Shown here piece after piece: positions 1 to 7,687 of a DNA stretch of 64,000 nucleotides. The position numbers and the translations under genes are program-made. The DNA is from JBJXHN01 sp046233135 (lineage in GTDB: Bacteria; Pseudomonadota; Alphaproteobacteria; Rhodospirillales; Rhodospirillaceae). Position 1 is the stretch's first letter, and the number at the start of each line of letters is the position of its first letter. Location of the stretch: assembly GCA_046233135.1 (NCBI GenBank), contig JBJXHN010000003.1:1-64000 (forward strand), given 5' to 3'. A model generated the notes under the pieces. That model made no database searches. It was given only the letters and a program-made list of their open reading frames with translations, and was not told where the DNA came from.

Positions 1-1
1 C

Positions 2-454
2 ATGAGCACCGGCTTCGGCAACTGCAACACCAGCCAGCAAGGCAACTGCGGGCCGTTCTCTACCGATGGTAACTGCGGCGGAACCAACTTCGGCAACTGC
101 GGCGGCGTCGCGGCCATGAGCACCGGCTTCGGCAACTGCAACACCAGCCAGCAAGGCAACTGCGGGCCGTTCTCTACCGATGGTAACTGCGGCGGAACCA
201 ACTTCGGCAACTGCGGCGGCGTCGCGGCCATGAGCACCGGCTTCGGCAACTGCAACACCAGCCAGCAAGGCAACTGCGGGCCGTTCTCTACCGATGGTAA
301 CTGCGGCGGAACCAACTTCGGCAACTGCGGCGGCGTCGCGGCCATGAGCACCGGCGCCGGCAACTGCAACACCAGCCAGCAAGGCAACTGCGGGCCGTTC
401 TCAACCTTCGGGACCTGCGGCGGAACCAACTTCGGCAACTGCGACGTCGCGGCC
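2..454 (+). repeat. Tandem 114-bp coding repeat, four copies visible
   Basis: Units at 2-115, 116-229 and 230-343 are identical base for base. The fourth unit (344-454) is 111 bp, with a one-codon deletion near its end and a few substitutions (Phe5 to Ala, Asp22 to Phe, Asn24 to Thr). The base before position 2 fits the last base of the preceding unit, so the array continues to the left. Exact identity including third codon positions implies recent duplication or ongoing homogenisation. Confidence 0.95.
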
Positions 455-652
455 ATGAGCACCGGGATCGGTATTTGCAGCACAAGCAATCACGGCAACT
501 GCTCCTGCTCTTCCAACACCGGGACCTGTGGAAACAATACCGGGATCGGGATATGCACCACTAGCCATGATGGAAATTGTGGGAATTACTCGACCTTCGG
601 CAACTGCGGTGGCAGCAGCTTCGGCAATTGTACCGGCCAGGGCACTTGCTAA
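2..652 (+). CDS. Cys-rich tandem-repeat protein, putative multi-core lanthipeptide precursor (5' end outside window)
   Basis: The frame is open to the left edge and ends at TAA 650-652, giving 216 visible residues. It consists of three identical 38-residue units, one 37-residue variant and a divergent 65-residue C-terminal part. Each unit has Cys at 8, 16, 25 and 33. Nearly every Cys ends a hexapeptide [S/T]-x-x-G-x-C (for example SQQGNC, STDGNC, TNFGNC); I count 24 of 25 cysteines in this setting, the exception being Cys18 of the terminal part. A Ser/Thr five residues before Cys is suitable for (methyl)lanthionine formation. The kinase and HopA1-LanC genes downstream support a RiPP precursor. 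The linker GGVAAM recurs between units and could be a processing site. The Met at position 2 is a repeat-internal residue, so the true start and any leader lie upstream. Alternative: a secreted beta-solenoid stabilised by disulfides. Confidence 0.75.
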   Translation: MSTGFGNCNTSQQGNCGPFSTDGNCGGTNFGNCGGVAAMSTGFGNCNTSQQGNCGPFSTDGNCGGTNFGNCGGVAAMSTGFGNCNTSQQGNCGPFSTDGNCGGTNFGNCGGVAAMSTGAGNCNTSQQGNCGPFSTFGTCGGTNFGNCDVAAMSTGIGICSTSNHGNCSCSSNTGTCGNNTGIGICTTSHDGNCGNYSTFGNCGGSSFGNCTGQGTC

Positions 653-673
653 GCAGGCGTAAGCCGGGTTTGA

Positions 674-715
674 CCTAGCGGTTCGAATCTGACGCTTCAG
701 ACCACTAGGCTTTTT
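674..715 (+). terminator. Probable rho-independent terminator after the repeat gene
   Basis: CCTAGCGG (674-681) pairs with CCACTAGG (702-709) with one mismatch, and the hairpin is followed by CTTTTTG. It lies 22 bases after the stop of the repeat protein. If it works partially, it would let the precursor be made in excess of the enzymes downstream. Confidence 0.6.
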
Positions 716-722
716 GGGTGAT

Positions 723-804
723 GGATCAGCTGATCAAAACATTTTAGTGGCTTACGGGGCCACTGGTCATCCCCGGAGCGGGACTCAAATGTTTCGGTTG
801 ATCC
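723..804. repeat. Imperfect inverted repeat, possible insertion-sequence remnant
   Basis: The segment 735-748 (CAAAACATTTTAGT) is complementary to 783-796 (ACTCAAATGTTTCG) at 12 of 14 positions. The outer ends also match (GGATCA at 723-728, TGATCC at 799-804). The left arm contains the 12-bp palindrome GATCAGCTGATC (724-735), and a 6-bp hairpin (746-751/759-764) lies inside. No transposase reading frame is seen. I read it as a degenerate mobile-element end or a structured leader; which is open. Confidence 0.35.
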
Positions 805-831
805 ACTCGTCCACAACGGACTTCGGCAGAA

Positions 832-859
832 GGGTGATGCGTCGCCAGACGCATCACCC
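832..859. repeat. Perfect 12-bp hairpin upstream of the kinase gene
   Basis: GGGTGATGCGTC (832-843) and GACGCATCACCC (848-859) are exact complements around a GCCA loop. No T-run follows on either strand, so it is not a standard terminator. It lies about 80 bases before the kinase start and could be an RNA processing or stability element, or a protein-binding operator. Confidence 0.6.
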
Positions 860-940
860 CACCCTGCTCCGGCGATACCGCTTCCTCTCCGCCTGCCTCG
901 GTCACGCGTCTCAGCGCCTTTGGATAAAACGGATACCGCC

Positions 941-2107
941 ATGTACCTGACAGCAGAAACGCTCCCCTCATTCCTGATCGATAATGGAATTGTCTCCACC
1001 GAAAAGATCCTGGAACCCAATATCCAAATAAACATCACAGAGCGGCGCAACCGCAGCTACATTGTCCGCTTTCCAAACAAACCCAACTTTCTCGTAAAAC
1101 AAATTAAACATGACTTCGATGAGACACGCGGTAACATTTTCCAAGAAAATTATGTGCTAAAGAAATTTAGTGAAGAGAAAAAATATGAATACCTACACAA
1201 GATATCTCCAAATTTTGTTTTTTACGACTACTCAAGAAGTATTATTGTCATTGATTTTTTGGAAGAGACCAACCCGTTGGATAAGCTTTGCTATTTAGAG
1301 GGTGCAAAGCGACCAGATCCAATGGCCGTTCAGCTGGGAATTCCGGCCGATATTCCAACCGGCATTGCCACCCGCATCGGCAGTTATCTGGCGAAAATCC
1401 ACACCGTTGGCTTCCATGCCTTGCATGACCGAGCCTTTACCGCAGCACTGCCGCATCGCATGCCCTGGAGCATCCCGCTGATCGATCGCATCCGGCGCGG
1501 GGTCTGCCGAACCCCGATGTCCCAGGGCCTCGCCCAACGCCTGGCGCAGTTTCCGGCCCTCGGGGATCTGGGCCGGCATGCGGCCATGGAGTGGTCGCCG
1601 TCGTGCCTGATCCATGGGGACCTAAAGCTGGAACACATCCTGATCCACCCGACCGCCACAAACGATGTTCCGGAAATGACCTTCGTGGATTGGGAACTCA
1701 GCGATATCGGTGATCCAGCCTTTGATCTGGCGAGCCTGTTCTACTCCATCTGCTCCTGGTCGCTTCTTTCCTGGAGCCACATCAATAGAGTCCACCCTCA
1801 TGAAATTGAACAAACCATCGTCAAATACCTGCCCGGAACCAGAAATGCCGTAAAAGCCGTCTGGTCCGGATACCTTGCCGAAATGAAAGACAAAGACGGT
1901 TGGGATGCGGCGGCCACCCTGGACAAGACAATGCTCTACCTGCCGCTTCGGTATATCCAGGGCGCGGTAGAACTGGGTGCCGGTTCCAACAGGCCGCCCA
2001 TTTCCTCGGAAAAGGCTATCCAATCGGCTGTCGATATCACCGCCTCCTTCGACAATGCCATTCGAGCCCTGTTCGGTACCGACCGGGCGGCCCTCCTCTC
2101 TCTTTGA
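941..2107 (+). CDS. APH-fold kinase, LanK-like
   Basis: 388 residues from ATG 941; an in-frame TTG at 920 would add seven. The aminoglycoside-phosphotransferase fold is shown by the catalytic loop HGDLKLEHIL (His225, Asp227) and the metal-site segment VDWE (Asp250) followed by GDPAFDLA. Lys53 and Glu69 are candidate N-lobe ATP-site residues. The Asn usually five residues after the catalytic Asp is His232 here. Bases about 1050-1290 (N-lobe) are clearly AT-richer than the rest, giving a mosaic look. In class V lanthipeptide pathways a kinase of this fold phosphorylates Ser/Thr of the precursor; I infer the same role from the adjacent precursor and HopA1-LanC genes. A small-molecule kinase is the alternative. 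Confidence 0.8.
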   Translation: MYLTAETLPSFLIDNGIVSTEKILEPNIQINITERRNRSYIVRFPNKPNFLVKQIKHDFDETRGNIFQENYVLKKFSEEKKYEYLHKISPNFVFYDYSRSIIVIDFLEETNPLDKLCYLEGAKRPDPMAVQLGIPADIPTGIATRIGSYLAKIHTVGFHALHDRAFTAALPHRMPWSIPLIDRIRRGVCRTPMSQGLAQRLAQFPALGDLGRHAAMEWSPSCLIHGDLKLEHILIHPTATNDVPEMTFVDWELSDIGDPAFDLASLFYSICSWSLLSWSHINRVHPHEIEQTIVKYLPGTRNAVKAVWSGYLAEMKDKDGWDAAATLDKTMLYLPLRYIQGAVELGAGSNRPPISSEKAIQSAVDITASFDNAIRALFGTDRAALLSL

Positions 2108-2120
2108 ACGGTTGTCTCCG

Positions 2121-4649
2121 ATGCTAGAGCATGTCTTCCAAAACCAATACTTGGTCACCCGGAGGAGCATCCCCTTCGGTGAAACCGATCTATCTCAGCT
2201 CCCCGCCAGCCTGAAGAATTCGTTGAAGAGTCTGTTCGCGGCAACGGAGATCCTGTCGCCGGACAGTTTCCGGGTCGGGGATCTTACGCCTGTGACCGTT
2301 GGGCGACGAAGATTACCGATGGATGGCAATCCCTCTCCTCAGGACCGGCCGACCCTGGAATCCGCACTGGCCGAGACCCTGTATTGGTGTGCCTACTGCC
2401 ACCCCCAGTCCGGATGGCGGAATCTGGATGCGGTCATCCCCAAAGCGAACGACCCGATCTATGTGGAAGACCGGGCTTTTTCCGAAGACCTCATTGCCGC
2501 CAGTACGACAGAAAAGCGGTGGGATCCCGATTGGGTCGTCTATGACATGACGCCCGACGGCGGGATCTGGGCAAGAAAGGGGGTGCGATGCCGCCATGCC
2601 GCCTCTGGCGCCTATGCCCTGCCCGCCCCCCGGACCGGTCGGATCCAGCCGGGCATCAAGGTATCCCTGCCGGTGGCAAAGTATGACCGGACCACCCAGC
2701 AAAGCTTTGTCCGCCTGATGGGAAACACCCTGTCAAGCGACTACGATATGGTCACGACGTCCCGCTTCTACTTCAACGTGAAGGCCGAAAATGCGGTGCG
2801 TCTGGTCGCGCTGATTGTCGAGGCGCTCAATACCTATCACATCCCGTTCATGCTCAAGACCCTGTCGAATCCCAAGGCCTATGGGCGGGCGGATTCCATG
2901 GTCCTCTATGTGGCGAAGCGGTTCGTTCAGGCGGTTTCCCTGATCTTCCAGGAGATCTTCGCCGACGCCGACGACCTGCGCCGCAGCCTGAACCGGCCCG
3001 TTCCCTTCCTGACCAGAGCCCTCGCCCCGGGCATCGGGTTCGCCGAGGATCCGGGGAACGGCAACAGTTTCGGGCAATCCCGCTGCACCCTTATCGCGTC
3101 AGGCCTGGTTCAGGCCTGGTATCAGGGCGTCCAGGGCGACCCGGACCGTCAGTTCGACATCGTCGCCCGGCGGTTCGCGGAAGAAGGCTACAGTCTGGCC
3201 CGCCCCCACCTGCGCCCCAACAGTGTGGATCTGGCCCTGGACCTCAAGCGTCCACCCCAGCAGAGTACAAAGGGACCGGCCAAGGCCCAGGCTGCGTCCC
3301 CGAAACGCCCGATGGTGCGCCCTGAAAAGGCATCCCCCTCCCCCGCGGCTGCCGGGGACACAGCCGCAGTGGACGGCCTTGAAGCGGCCGGGCGGATCGG
3401 TGCCGGCCTCGTCCAGTCCGCACTATGGCACAAGGATCAGTGCAATTGGTTCGGATGGTCCATCAAGGGAATGGGCGCGAATACCTACGCGGCCTATTCG
3501 TCCATGGACGGCAGCTTCTATGGCGGCGGAGCCGGGATCGCCTATTTCCTCGGCCATCTGTACAAGTTCTGGCCCGATCCGCTGGTCTTGAAGACGATCA
3601 ACGGGGCGCTCACGCACAGCCATGCCCTGGGGCAGAAGCATATCGAGAGCGGATCCGGCGGCCTGTACAGCGGCGCGTCCGGCGTTGCCCACAGCCTTCT
3701 GTCGGTGGGCCGCATCCTGGGGGATCAGCGCTGGATCGACAAGGGTCTGGCCTTGATGAACCGCTGCAAGGCCTATCCCTGCCAGCCTGAATTCAGTGAT
3801 CTCATGGGCGGTCTGGCCGGCAGTGTTATTGCGCTGGTCACCGCGGGGCTCGATTTCGACCGGGACGACTTCATTGACGCTGCCGTCAAGCAGTCGGAAC
3901 AACTGCTGGCGATGGCGGTGGAAGATCAGTTCGGGCTGTCCTGGCCGGGCGTCGGCCCCAGCAGCCACAATCTTCTCGGCTATTCCCACGGTGTATCGGG
4001 GTACGCGGCCGCTTTGCTGGAAGCCGGACAGGCCGCCCATCGGCAGGACCTGATCGACGCGGCCTTCAAGGCCTTGAAGACCGAACAGGCGCTCTACGAC
4101 CCGGATCAGGCCAACTGGCCCGATTTTCGCGGTCCGGCACCGCCGCCCGGAGCGCCGAAGACCGGCCGGGAACCCCCGCACATGATCGCATGGTGCCACG
4201 GTGCGGTGGGAATTGCCGTCGCCCGGTGGCGTCATCTGGCCCTGCGTCCCGACGACGACGCCGCCCGGCAGGACTGGCAGATCGCCCTTGAAACCACCCG
4301 GGCCGGCTTGCGGCACATGCTGGACAACCCCATCAGCGACTTCGGCCTGTGCCACGGCCTTTTCGGCTCGGCGGATGCACTGCTGCTCGCGGCCGGTCCG
4401 AAACTCGATGACTACCGGCCGATCATCAACGAAGCCGCAGCGCTCGGATTTCACAAGTATTCGCGAACCGAAAACCCCTGGCCCTGTGGCGGCAGAATGC
4501 CCGGGGAAGCGCCCGGACTGATGCTGGGTCTGGCTGGAATCGGCCAATTCTACCTGAGGCTCCATGACAGCACGGAGGTGCCCTCCCCCCTCGTGGTGCA
4601 CCCTGTAACGTCTCCGAAAAAACCCACGGCTTCCACGGAAAGGACTTGA
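2121..4649 (+). CDS. HopA1-like lyase domain fused to LanC-like cyclase
   Basis: 842 residues from ATG 2121, which starts 13 bases after the kinase stop; the frame is open to 1977 but that overlaps the kinase. Residues about 50-370 resemble the HopA1 effector family (LYWCAYCHP, RFYFNVK, PFMLKTLSNPKAYGRADSMV, and NGNSFGQSRC). A Pro/Ala/Lys-rich linker follows at about 373-418. The rest is a LanC-like domain with repeated GG/SG helical turns and the zinc-site motifs WCHG (Cys692, His693) and LCHG (Cys744, His745). The three ligands known from NisC, two Cys and one His, are therefore present. HopA1-family proteins act as the phospho-Ser/Thr lyase (LanY) in class V lanthipeptide synthesis, and LanC proteins close the thioether rings. 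This fusion would join elimination and cyclisation in one chain, with the kinase separate. Confidence 0.85.
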   Translation: MLEHVFQNQYLVTRRSIPFGETDLSQLPASLKNSLKSLFAATEILSPDSFRVGDLTPVTVGRRRLPMDGNPSPQDRPTLESALAETLYWCAYCHPQSGWRNLDAVIPKANDPIYVEDRAFSEDLIAASTTEKRWDPDWVVYDMTPDGGIWARKGVRCRHAASGAYALPAPRTGRIQPGIKVSLPVAKYDRTTQQSFVRLMGNTLSSDYDMVTTSRFYFNVKAENAVRLVALIVEALNTYHIPFMLKTLSNPKAYGRADSMVLYVAKRFVQAVSLIFQEIFADADDLRRSLNRPVPFLTRALAPGIGFAEDPGNGNSFGQSRCTLIASGLVQAWYQGVQGDPDRQFDIVARRFAEEGYSLARPHLRPNSVDLALDLKRPPQQSTKGPAKAQAASPKRPMVRPEKASPSPAAAGDTAAVDGLEAAGRIGAGLVQSALWHKDQCNWFGWSIKGMGANTYAAYSSMDGSFYGGGAGIAYFLGHLYKFWPDPLVLKTINGALTHSHALGQKHIESGSGGLYSGASGVAHSLLSVGRILGDQRWIDKGLALMNRCKAYPCQPEFSDLMGGLAGSVIALVTAGLDFDRDDFIDAAVKQSEQLLAMAVEDQFGLSWPGVGPSSHNLLGYSHGVSGYAAALLEAGQAAHRQDLIDAAFKALKTEQALYDPDQANWPDFRGPAPPPGAPKTGREPPHMIAWCHGAVGIAVARWRHLALRPDDDAARQDWQIALETTRAGLRHMLDNPISDFGLCHGLFGSADALLLAAGPKLDDYRPIINEAAALGFHKYSRTENPWPCGGRMPGEAPGLMLGLAGIGQFYLRLHDSTEVPSPLVVHPVTSPKKPTASTERT

Positions 4650-4652
4650 CCC

Positions 4653-6215
4653 ATGGCACAAATGCTCCTTGCGACAAGGGCTCGCAACGCCCTTTCTTTG
4701 GATGAATGCAAGTCGCTTTACGACGATTTCGAAAAGACTGTCGATACATATGTCAGTTCAAAGAAATCCTCGATCATCAGAGACAGCCGCACCATTTTCG
4801 GCAACCACCAGACCCAGCACACCTTCAGAAGCTGTTCGTTCGAAGCGGATGAAGAGCAGATCGCCGCACTGGCCGCCTCTCTTCCCCGGTCGCTCATGCT
4901 GGAAACCGTCGTTCAGCGCTATCCCCAGTCCCGCCGGTTCAGCCCGGAAGGAAAGCCCTCAGCCCCTCAGATGAGGTCGGCCACCAACCGGGCAACCGGC
5001 AGCGGCGTTCCGTTCCGGATCTATGTCCGCGCAAACGGTCACGGCATGGCCGGAGTCACGGTGGCACTCCATCTCAGCGATCCGACCGCCCCTTATGCCC
5101 AACCCAATCCGGTGGTCGTGACGACGGACGAACAAGGTCTGGCGGATTTCATCATCGGTCCGTCCTGGGTCCCTCAGACCGTCGTGGTCCAGCCGAAGAC
5201 CTGGTATTGGAGCACCGTAAAACATAAGCCGTCCAACGGTCAGGTGATCGAGCTGCGGCCCCTTGATCTTTCCAGGCGGTACGGGTACTGGCAGGAAATG
5301 GTGGGCATGGCCCGGGACCGGGGGAACTTCGGCGGCGGTATCAAGATCGGCGTGATCGACAGCGGCGTCGGACCGAACGAGAACCTGATCAACAACATCA
5401 AGATGCGCGCCAGCATCGCCGCCAACCACGAAATCGACCTGGAGGGCGGCACGGATACCTTCGGCCATGGGACCTTCGTGGCCGGCCTGATCGGCGCCGT
5501 TCCCTTGCCGGGCGCGCCGGGCTATGTCGGGCTGGCAAAGGACGCCGAAATTTATTCGGTGCGCGTGTTCGAAGAAGGATCCGAACAGACCAGCACATCC
5601 GATGTCATCAACGCGATCCATTTCCTGACCAACGTTTGCGGGGTCGACATCATCAATATGAGCCTGGGGTGGGCGCAGCCGTCGCAGGTGGAATTCGATG
5701 TCATCGAAGAGGCCTTTTCGAAAGGCGTCGTCTGTATCTGCGCCTCGGGGAACGACAATCCGCAGCCCGTCTCCTATCCGGCGGCCTATCCGAATACGGC
5801 GGCGGTGTCCGCACTGGGCTATCTGCCGGCGACCCCGCCCGAAACCATCAGCTCGGGCTTCATTCCCCAGCCGCCGACCCCGAATCTGGTCCATCCCAAC
5901 GGGGTCTTCGTGCCCCAATACACCACCCGGGGCAACGCGATCACTGTGACCGCCCCGGGCACCGCGATCATGTCCACAGCCGTTGCCCAACCGGGTGACC
6001 CCGCCCCCTATACGGAAGACGACGGCACGTCGATGGCCGCGCCGATCGTCACCGCCTGCCTTGCCAACTGGCTTGCGGTGAACGATGCTTATCTGCGCGC
6101 GCCACGGACACGCGAGCGTGCCCAGCTCGCCAGTCAGATCCTGGTGCAGCAGGTCGCAAACATCGGATTCGCCCCGGCCATTCAGGGCGCGGGGCTTACG
6201 CAGGGTACCCGGTAA
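4653..6215 (+). CDS. Subtilisin-like serine protease (S8), putative leader or linker peptidase
   Basis: 520 residues; the start lies 3 bases after the previous stop with an AGGA site eight bases upstream. The catalytic triad is intact: Asp236 in VIDSGVG, His272 in FGHGTF, Ser460 in GTSMAAP; Asn367 in CASGND is the oxyanion residue. Residues 1-110 show no signal peptide or membrane helix. Residues about 115-185 look like a small beta-sandwich (CNA-B/Ig-like) domain before the catalytic core. The protein is therefore probably cytoplasmic unless exported by another route. Its position in the run suggests that it processes the repeat precursor, as S8 proteases do in several lanthipeptide pathways. 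The cleavage site is not known from the sequence. Confidence 0.85.
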   Translation: MAQMLLATRARNALSLDECKSLYDDFEKTVDTYVSSKKSSIIRDSRTIFGNHQTQHTFRSCSFEADEEQIAALAASLPRSLMLETVVQRYPQSRRFSPEGKPSAPQMRSATNRATGSGVPFRIYVRANGHGMAGVTVALHLSDPTAPYAQPNPVVVTTDEQGLADFIIGPSWVPQTVVVQPKTWYWSTVKHKPSNGQVIELRPLDLSRRYGYWQEMVGMARDRGNFGGGIKIGVIDSGVGPNENLINNIKMRASIAANHEIDLEGGTDTFGHGTFVAGLIGAVPLPGAPGYVGLAKDAEIYSVRVFEEGSEQTSTSDVINAIHFLTNVCGVDIINMSLGWAQPSQVEFDVIEEAFSKGVVCICASGNDNPQPVSYPAAYPNTAAVSALGYLPATPPETISSGFIPQPPTPNLVHPNGVFVPQYTTRGNAITVTAPGTAIMSTAVAQPGDPAPYTEDDGTSMAAPIVTACLANWLAVNDAYLRAPRTRERAQLASQILVQQVANIGFAPAIQGAGLTQGTR

Positions 6216-6427
6216 TGACCCGCTTCATGGTTTCCCCCAGACACGGCATGGATCCCCCTGACGCGGACTGGCGGGAAACCGTTACGCATACCCCGGGCAT
6301 CAAGGTCGTTCACGACGGGCCGGTGATGCTGCTGATCGAAGCGGAAGAAGCCGCGATCACCGGTCTGAAAGATCGCCTGGGAGCGGGCTTCATCGTCGAG
6401 CCCGACCTGCCGCGCAAACTGTTTTAG
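6215..6427 (+). CDS. Small protein coupled to the S8 protease, possible I9-like inhibitor or chaperone
   Basis: 70 residues. Its ATG overlaps the protease stop by one base (TAATG), so translation is coupled. The C-terminal half, ending GAGFIVEPDLPRKLF, resembles the end of subtilisin propeptides (inhibitor I9 family), which fold the protease and block its active site until removed. The upstream protease has no obvious I9 domain of its own, so a propeptide encoded separately would make sense. The match is short and read by eye. Confidence 0.6.
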   Translation: MTRFMVSPRHGMDPPDADWRETVTHTPGIKVVHDGPVMLLIEAEEAAITGLKDRLGAGFIVEPDLPRKLF

Positions 6428-6442
6428 GACTGCAGGCACAGG

Positions 6443-6474
6443 CCCGCCGCTATCCCGTCCACCGGGAAAGCGGG
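6443..6474. terminator. Possible bidirectional terminator hairpin
   Basis: CCCGC (6443-6447)/GCGGG (6470-6474) and inner TCCCG (6453-6457)/CGGGA (6463-6467) form a two-part stem with an internal loop between convergent genes. No T-run is present, so this is weak. Confidence 0.35.
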
Positions 6475-6490
6475 GGGCCTTGCCATCACC

Positions 6491-7633
6491 CTATCCCAGC
6501 CAGGCCGCCAGCCGCTCGCAGGCCAGTTCCATGGTTTCCGTGGCGCCGCAGAAGCTGAAGCGCACGAAGCGGTGGCCCTCGGCGTCGTCGAAATCCAGTC
6601 CCGGCGTGGCGGCCACGCCCGTTTCCGCCAGCATGCGGGCACAGAACTCCAGGCTGTCGTTGGTCAGATGCCCGACGTCGGCGTACATGTAGAAGGCCCC
6701 GTCCGGCGGGGCGAAAGTGCCCAGCCCGGCCTTGGGCAGGCCCGCCAATAGCACGTCGCGGTTCGCCGCATAGCGCGCCACGTTGGATTCCAGTTCCTCC
6801 AGTCCGTCGAAAGCGGCCACCCCTGCCCATTGGGACAGGGCCGGAGGGCTGATGAACAGGTTCTGCGCCAGGCATTCCACTGGCCGCAGCAGTTCCGGCG
6901 GTACCACCAGCCAGCCCAGGCGCCAGCCGGTCATCGAGAAGTACTTGGAGAAGCTGTTCACGACGATGGGATGCTCGGCCATGCCCGCCGCCGACACAGC
7001 CTGCCGGCCATAAGTGATACCGTGGTAGATCTCGTCGGAGACCAGGCGAACGCCGCTCGCCCCGCACCAGTCCACCAGCGCCCGCAAATCCTCGGGCGCC
7101 ATCACGGTCCCGGTGGGATTGGCGGGACTGGCCACGATCAGGCCGTCCAGCTTTTCCCCCAGCGCTTCAAGCACCGGCACCGTGGGCTGATAGCGGGTCT
7201 CCGGCCCCACCGGCAAGATCACCGGCTCGCAGCCCAGAGCCTTGAGAATATGGCGATAGGCCGGATAGCCCGGCGCCGCCAGCCCCACCCGGTCGCCGGC
7301 ATCGAAAGCCGCCAGGAACGACAGCACGAACCCGGCCGACGAGCCGGTGGTCGCAACAATCCGCGCCGGATCCACATCCAGCCCCTCGGTCCGCTTGTAG
7401 TGGGCGGCGATGGCTTCGCGCAGGGCCGGGATGCCCAGGGCCAGGGTGTAGCCCAGCGTCTCGGTCTCTAGCATCGCCGCCAGACGCCGCCGCGCCACCG
7501 CCGGCAGGCCGGTGGAGGGCTGCCCCACCTCCAGATGCAGCACATCGGCCCCTGTCGCTTCGCGCTCGGCCGCCCGGCGCATGACGTCCATCACGATAAA
7601 CGACGGGATCTGGCCCCGCTTCGCCACTTTCAT
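6491..7633 (-). CDS. PLP-dependent aminotransferase, class I/II
   Basis: 380 residues from ATG 7633, preceded by AAAGGG seven bases upstream; a GTG at 7657 is in frame but less well placed. Fold type I aminotransferase features: LHLEVGQPSTG near the N-terminus, ASPANPTGTV, DEIYHGITYG, and the PLP-lysine segment SFSKYFSMTGWRLGW. The overall pattern is that of the aspartate/aromatic aminotransferase family. The substrate cannot be read from the sequence. The gene stands alone, convergent with the lanthipeptide operon. Confidence 0.88.
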   Translation of the reverse strand: MKVAKRGQIPSFIVMDVMRRAAEREATGADVLHLEVGQPSTGLPAVARRRLAAMLETETLGYTLALGIPALREAIAAHYKRTEGLDVDPARIVATTGSSAGFVLSFLAAFDAGDRVGLAAPGYPAYRHILKALGCEPVILPVGPETRYQPTVPVLEALGEKLDGLIVASPANPTGTVMAPEDLRALVDWCGASGVRLVSDEIYHGITYGRQAVSAAGMAEHPIVVNSFSKYFSMTGWRLGWLVVPPELLRPVECLAQNLFISPPALSQWAGVAAFDGLEELESNVARYAANRDVLLAGLPKAGLGTFAPPDGAFYMYADVGHLTNDSLEFCARMLAETGVAATPGLDFDDAEGHRFVRFSFCGATETMELACERLAAWLG

Positions 7634-7687
7634 GGTCAACCCTTTACACAGGCTCACTTTTACGAAGGCTTACTTGGAGGCTGGCGC

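Noticed and set aside
2..454. CRISPR-like regular repeats
   Set aside because: Repeats are contiguous, 114 bp, in frame and without unique spacers; this is a coding tandem array.
288..485. Arg/Cys-rich minus-strand frame across the repeats
   Set aside because: It is the shadow of the repeat gene; it has no ribosome-binding site or family pattern.
678..709. tRNA-like T-arm sequence (GGTTCGAATC)
   Set aside because: No cloverleaf, anticodon arm or acceptor stem can be built around it; the bases are better explained by the terminator hairpin.
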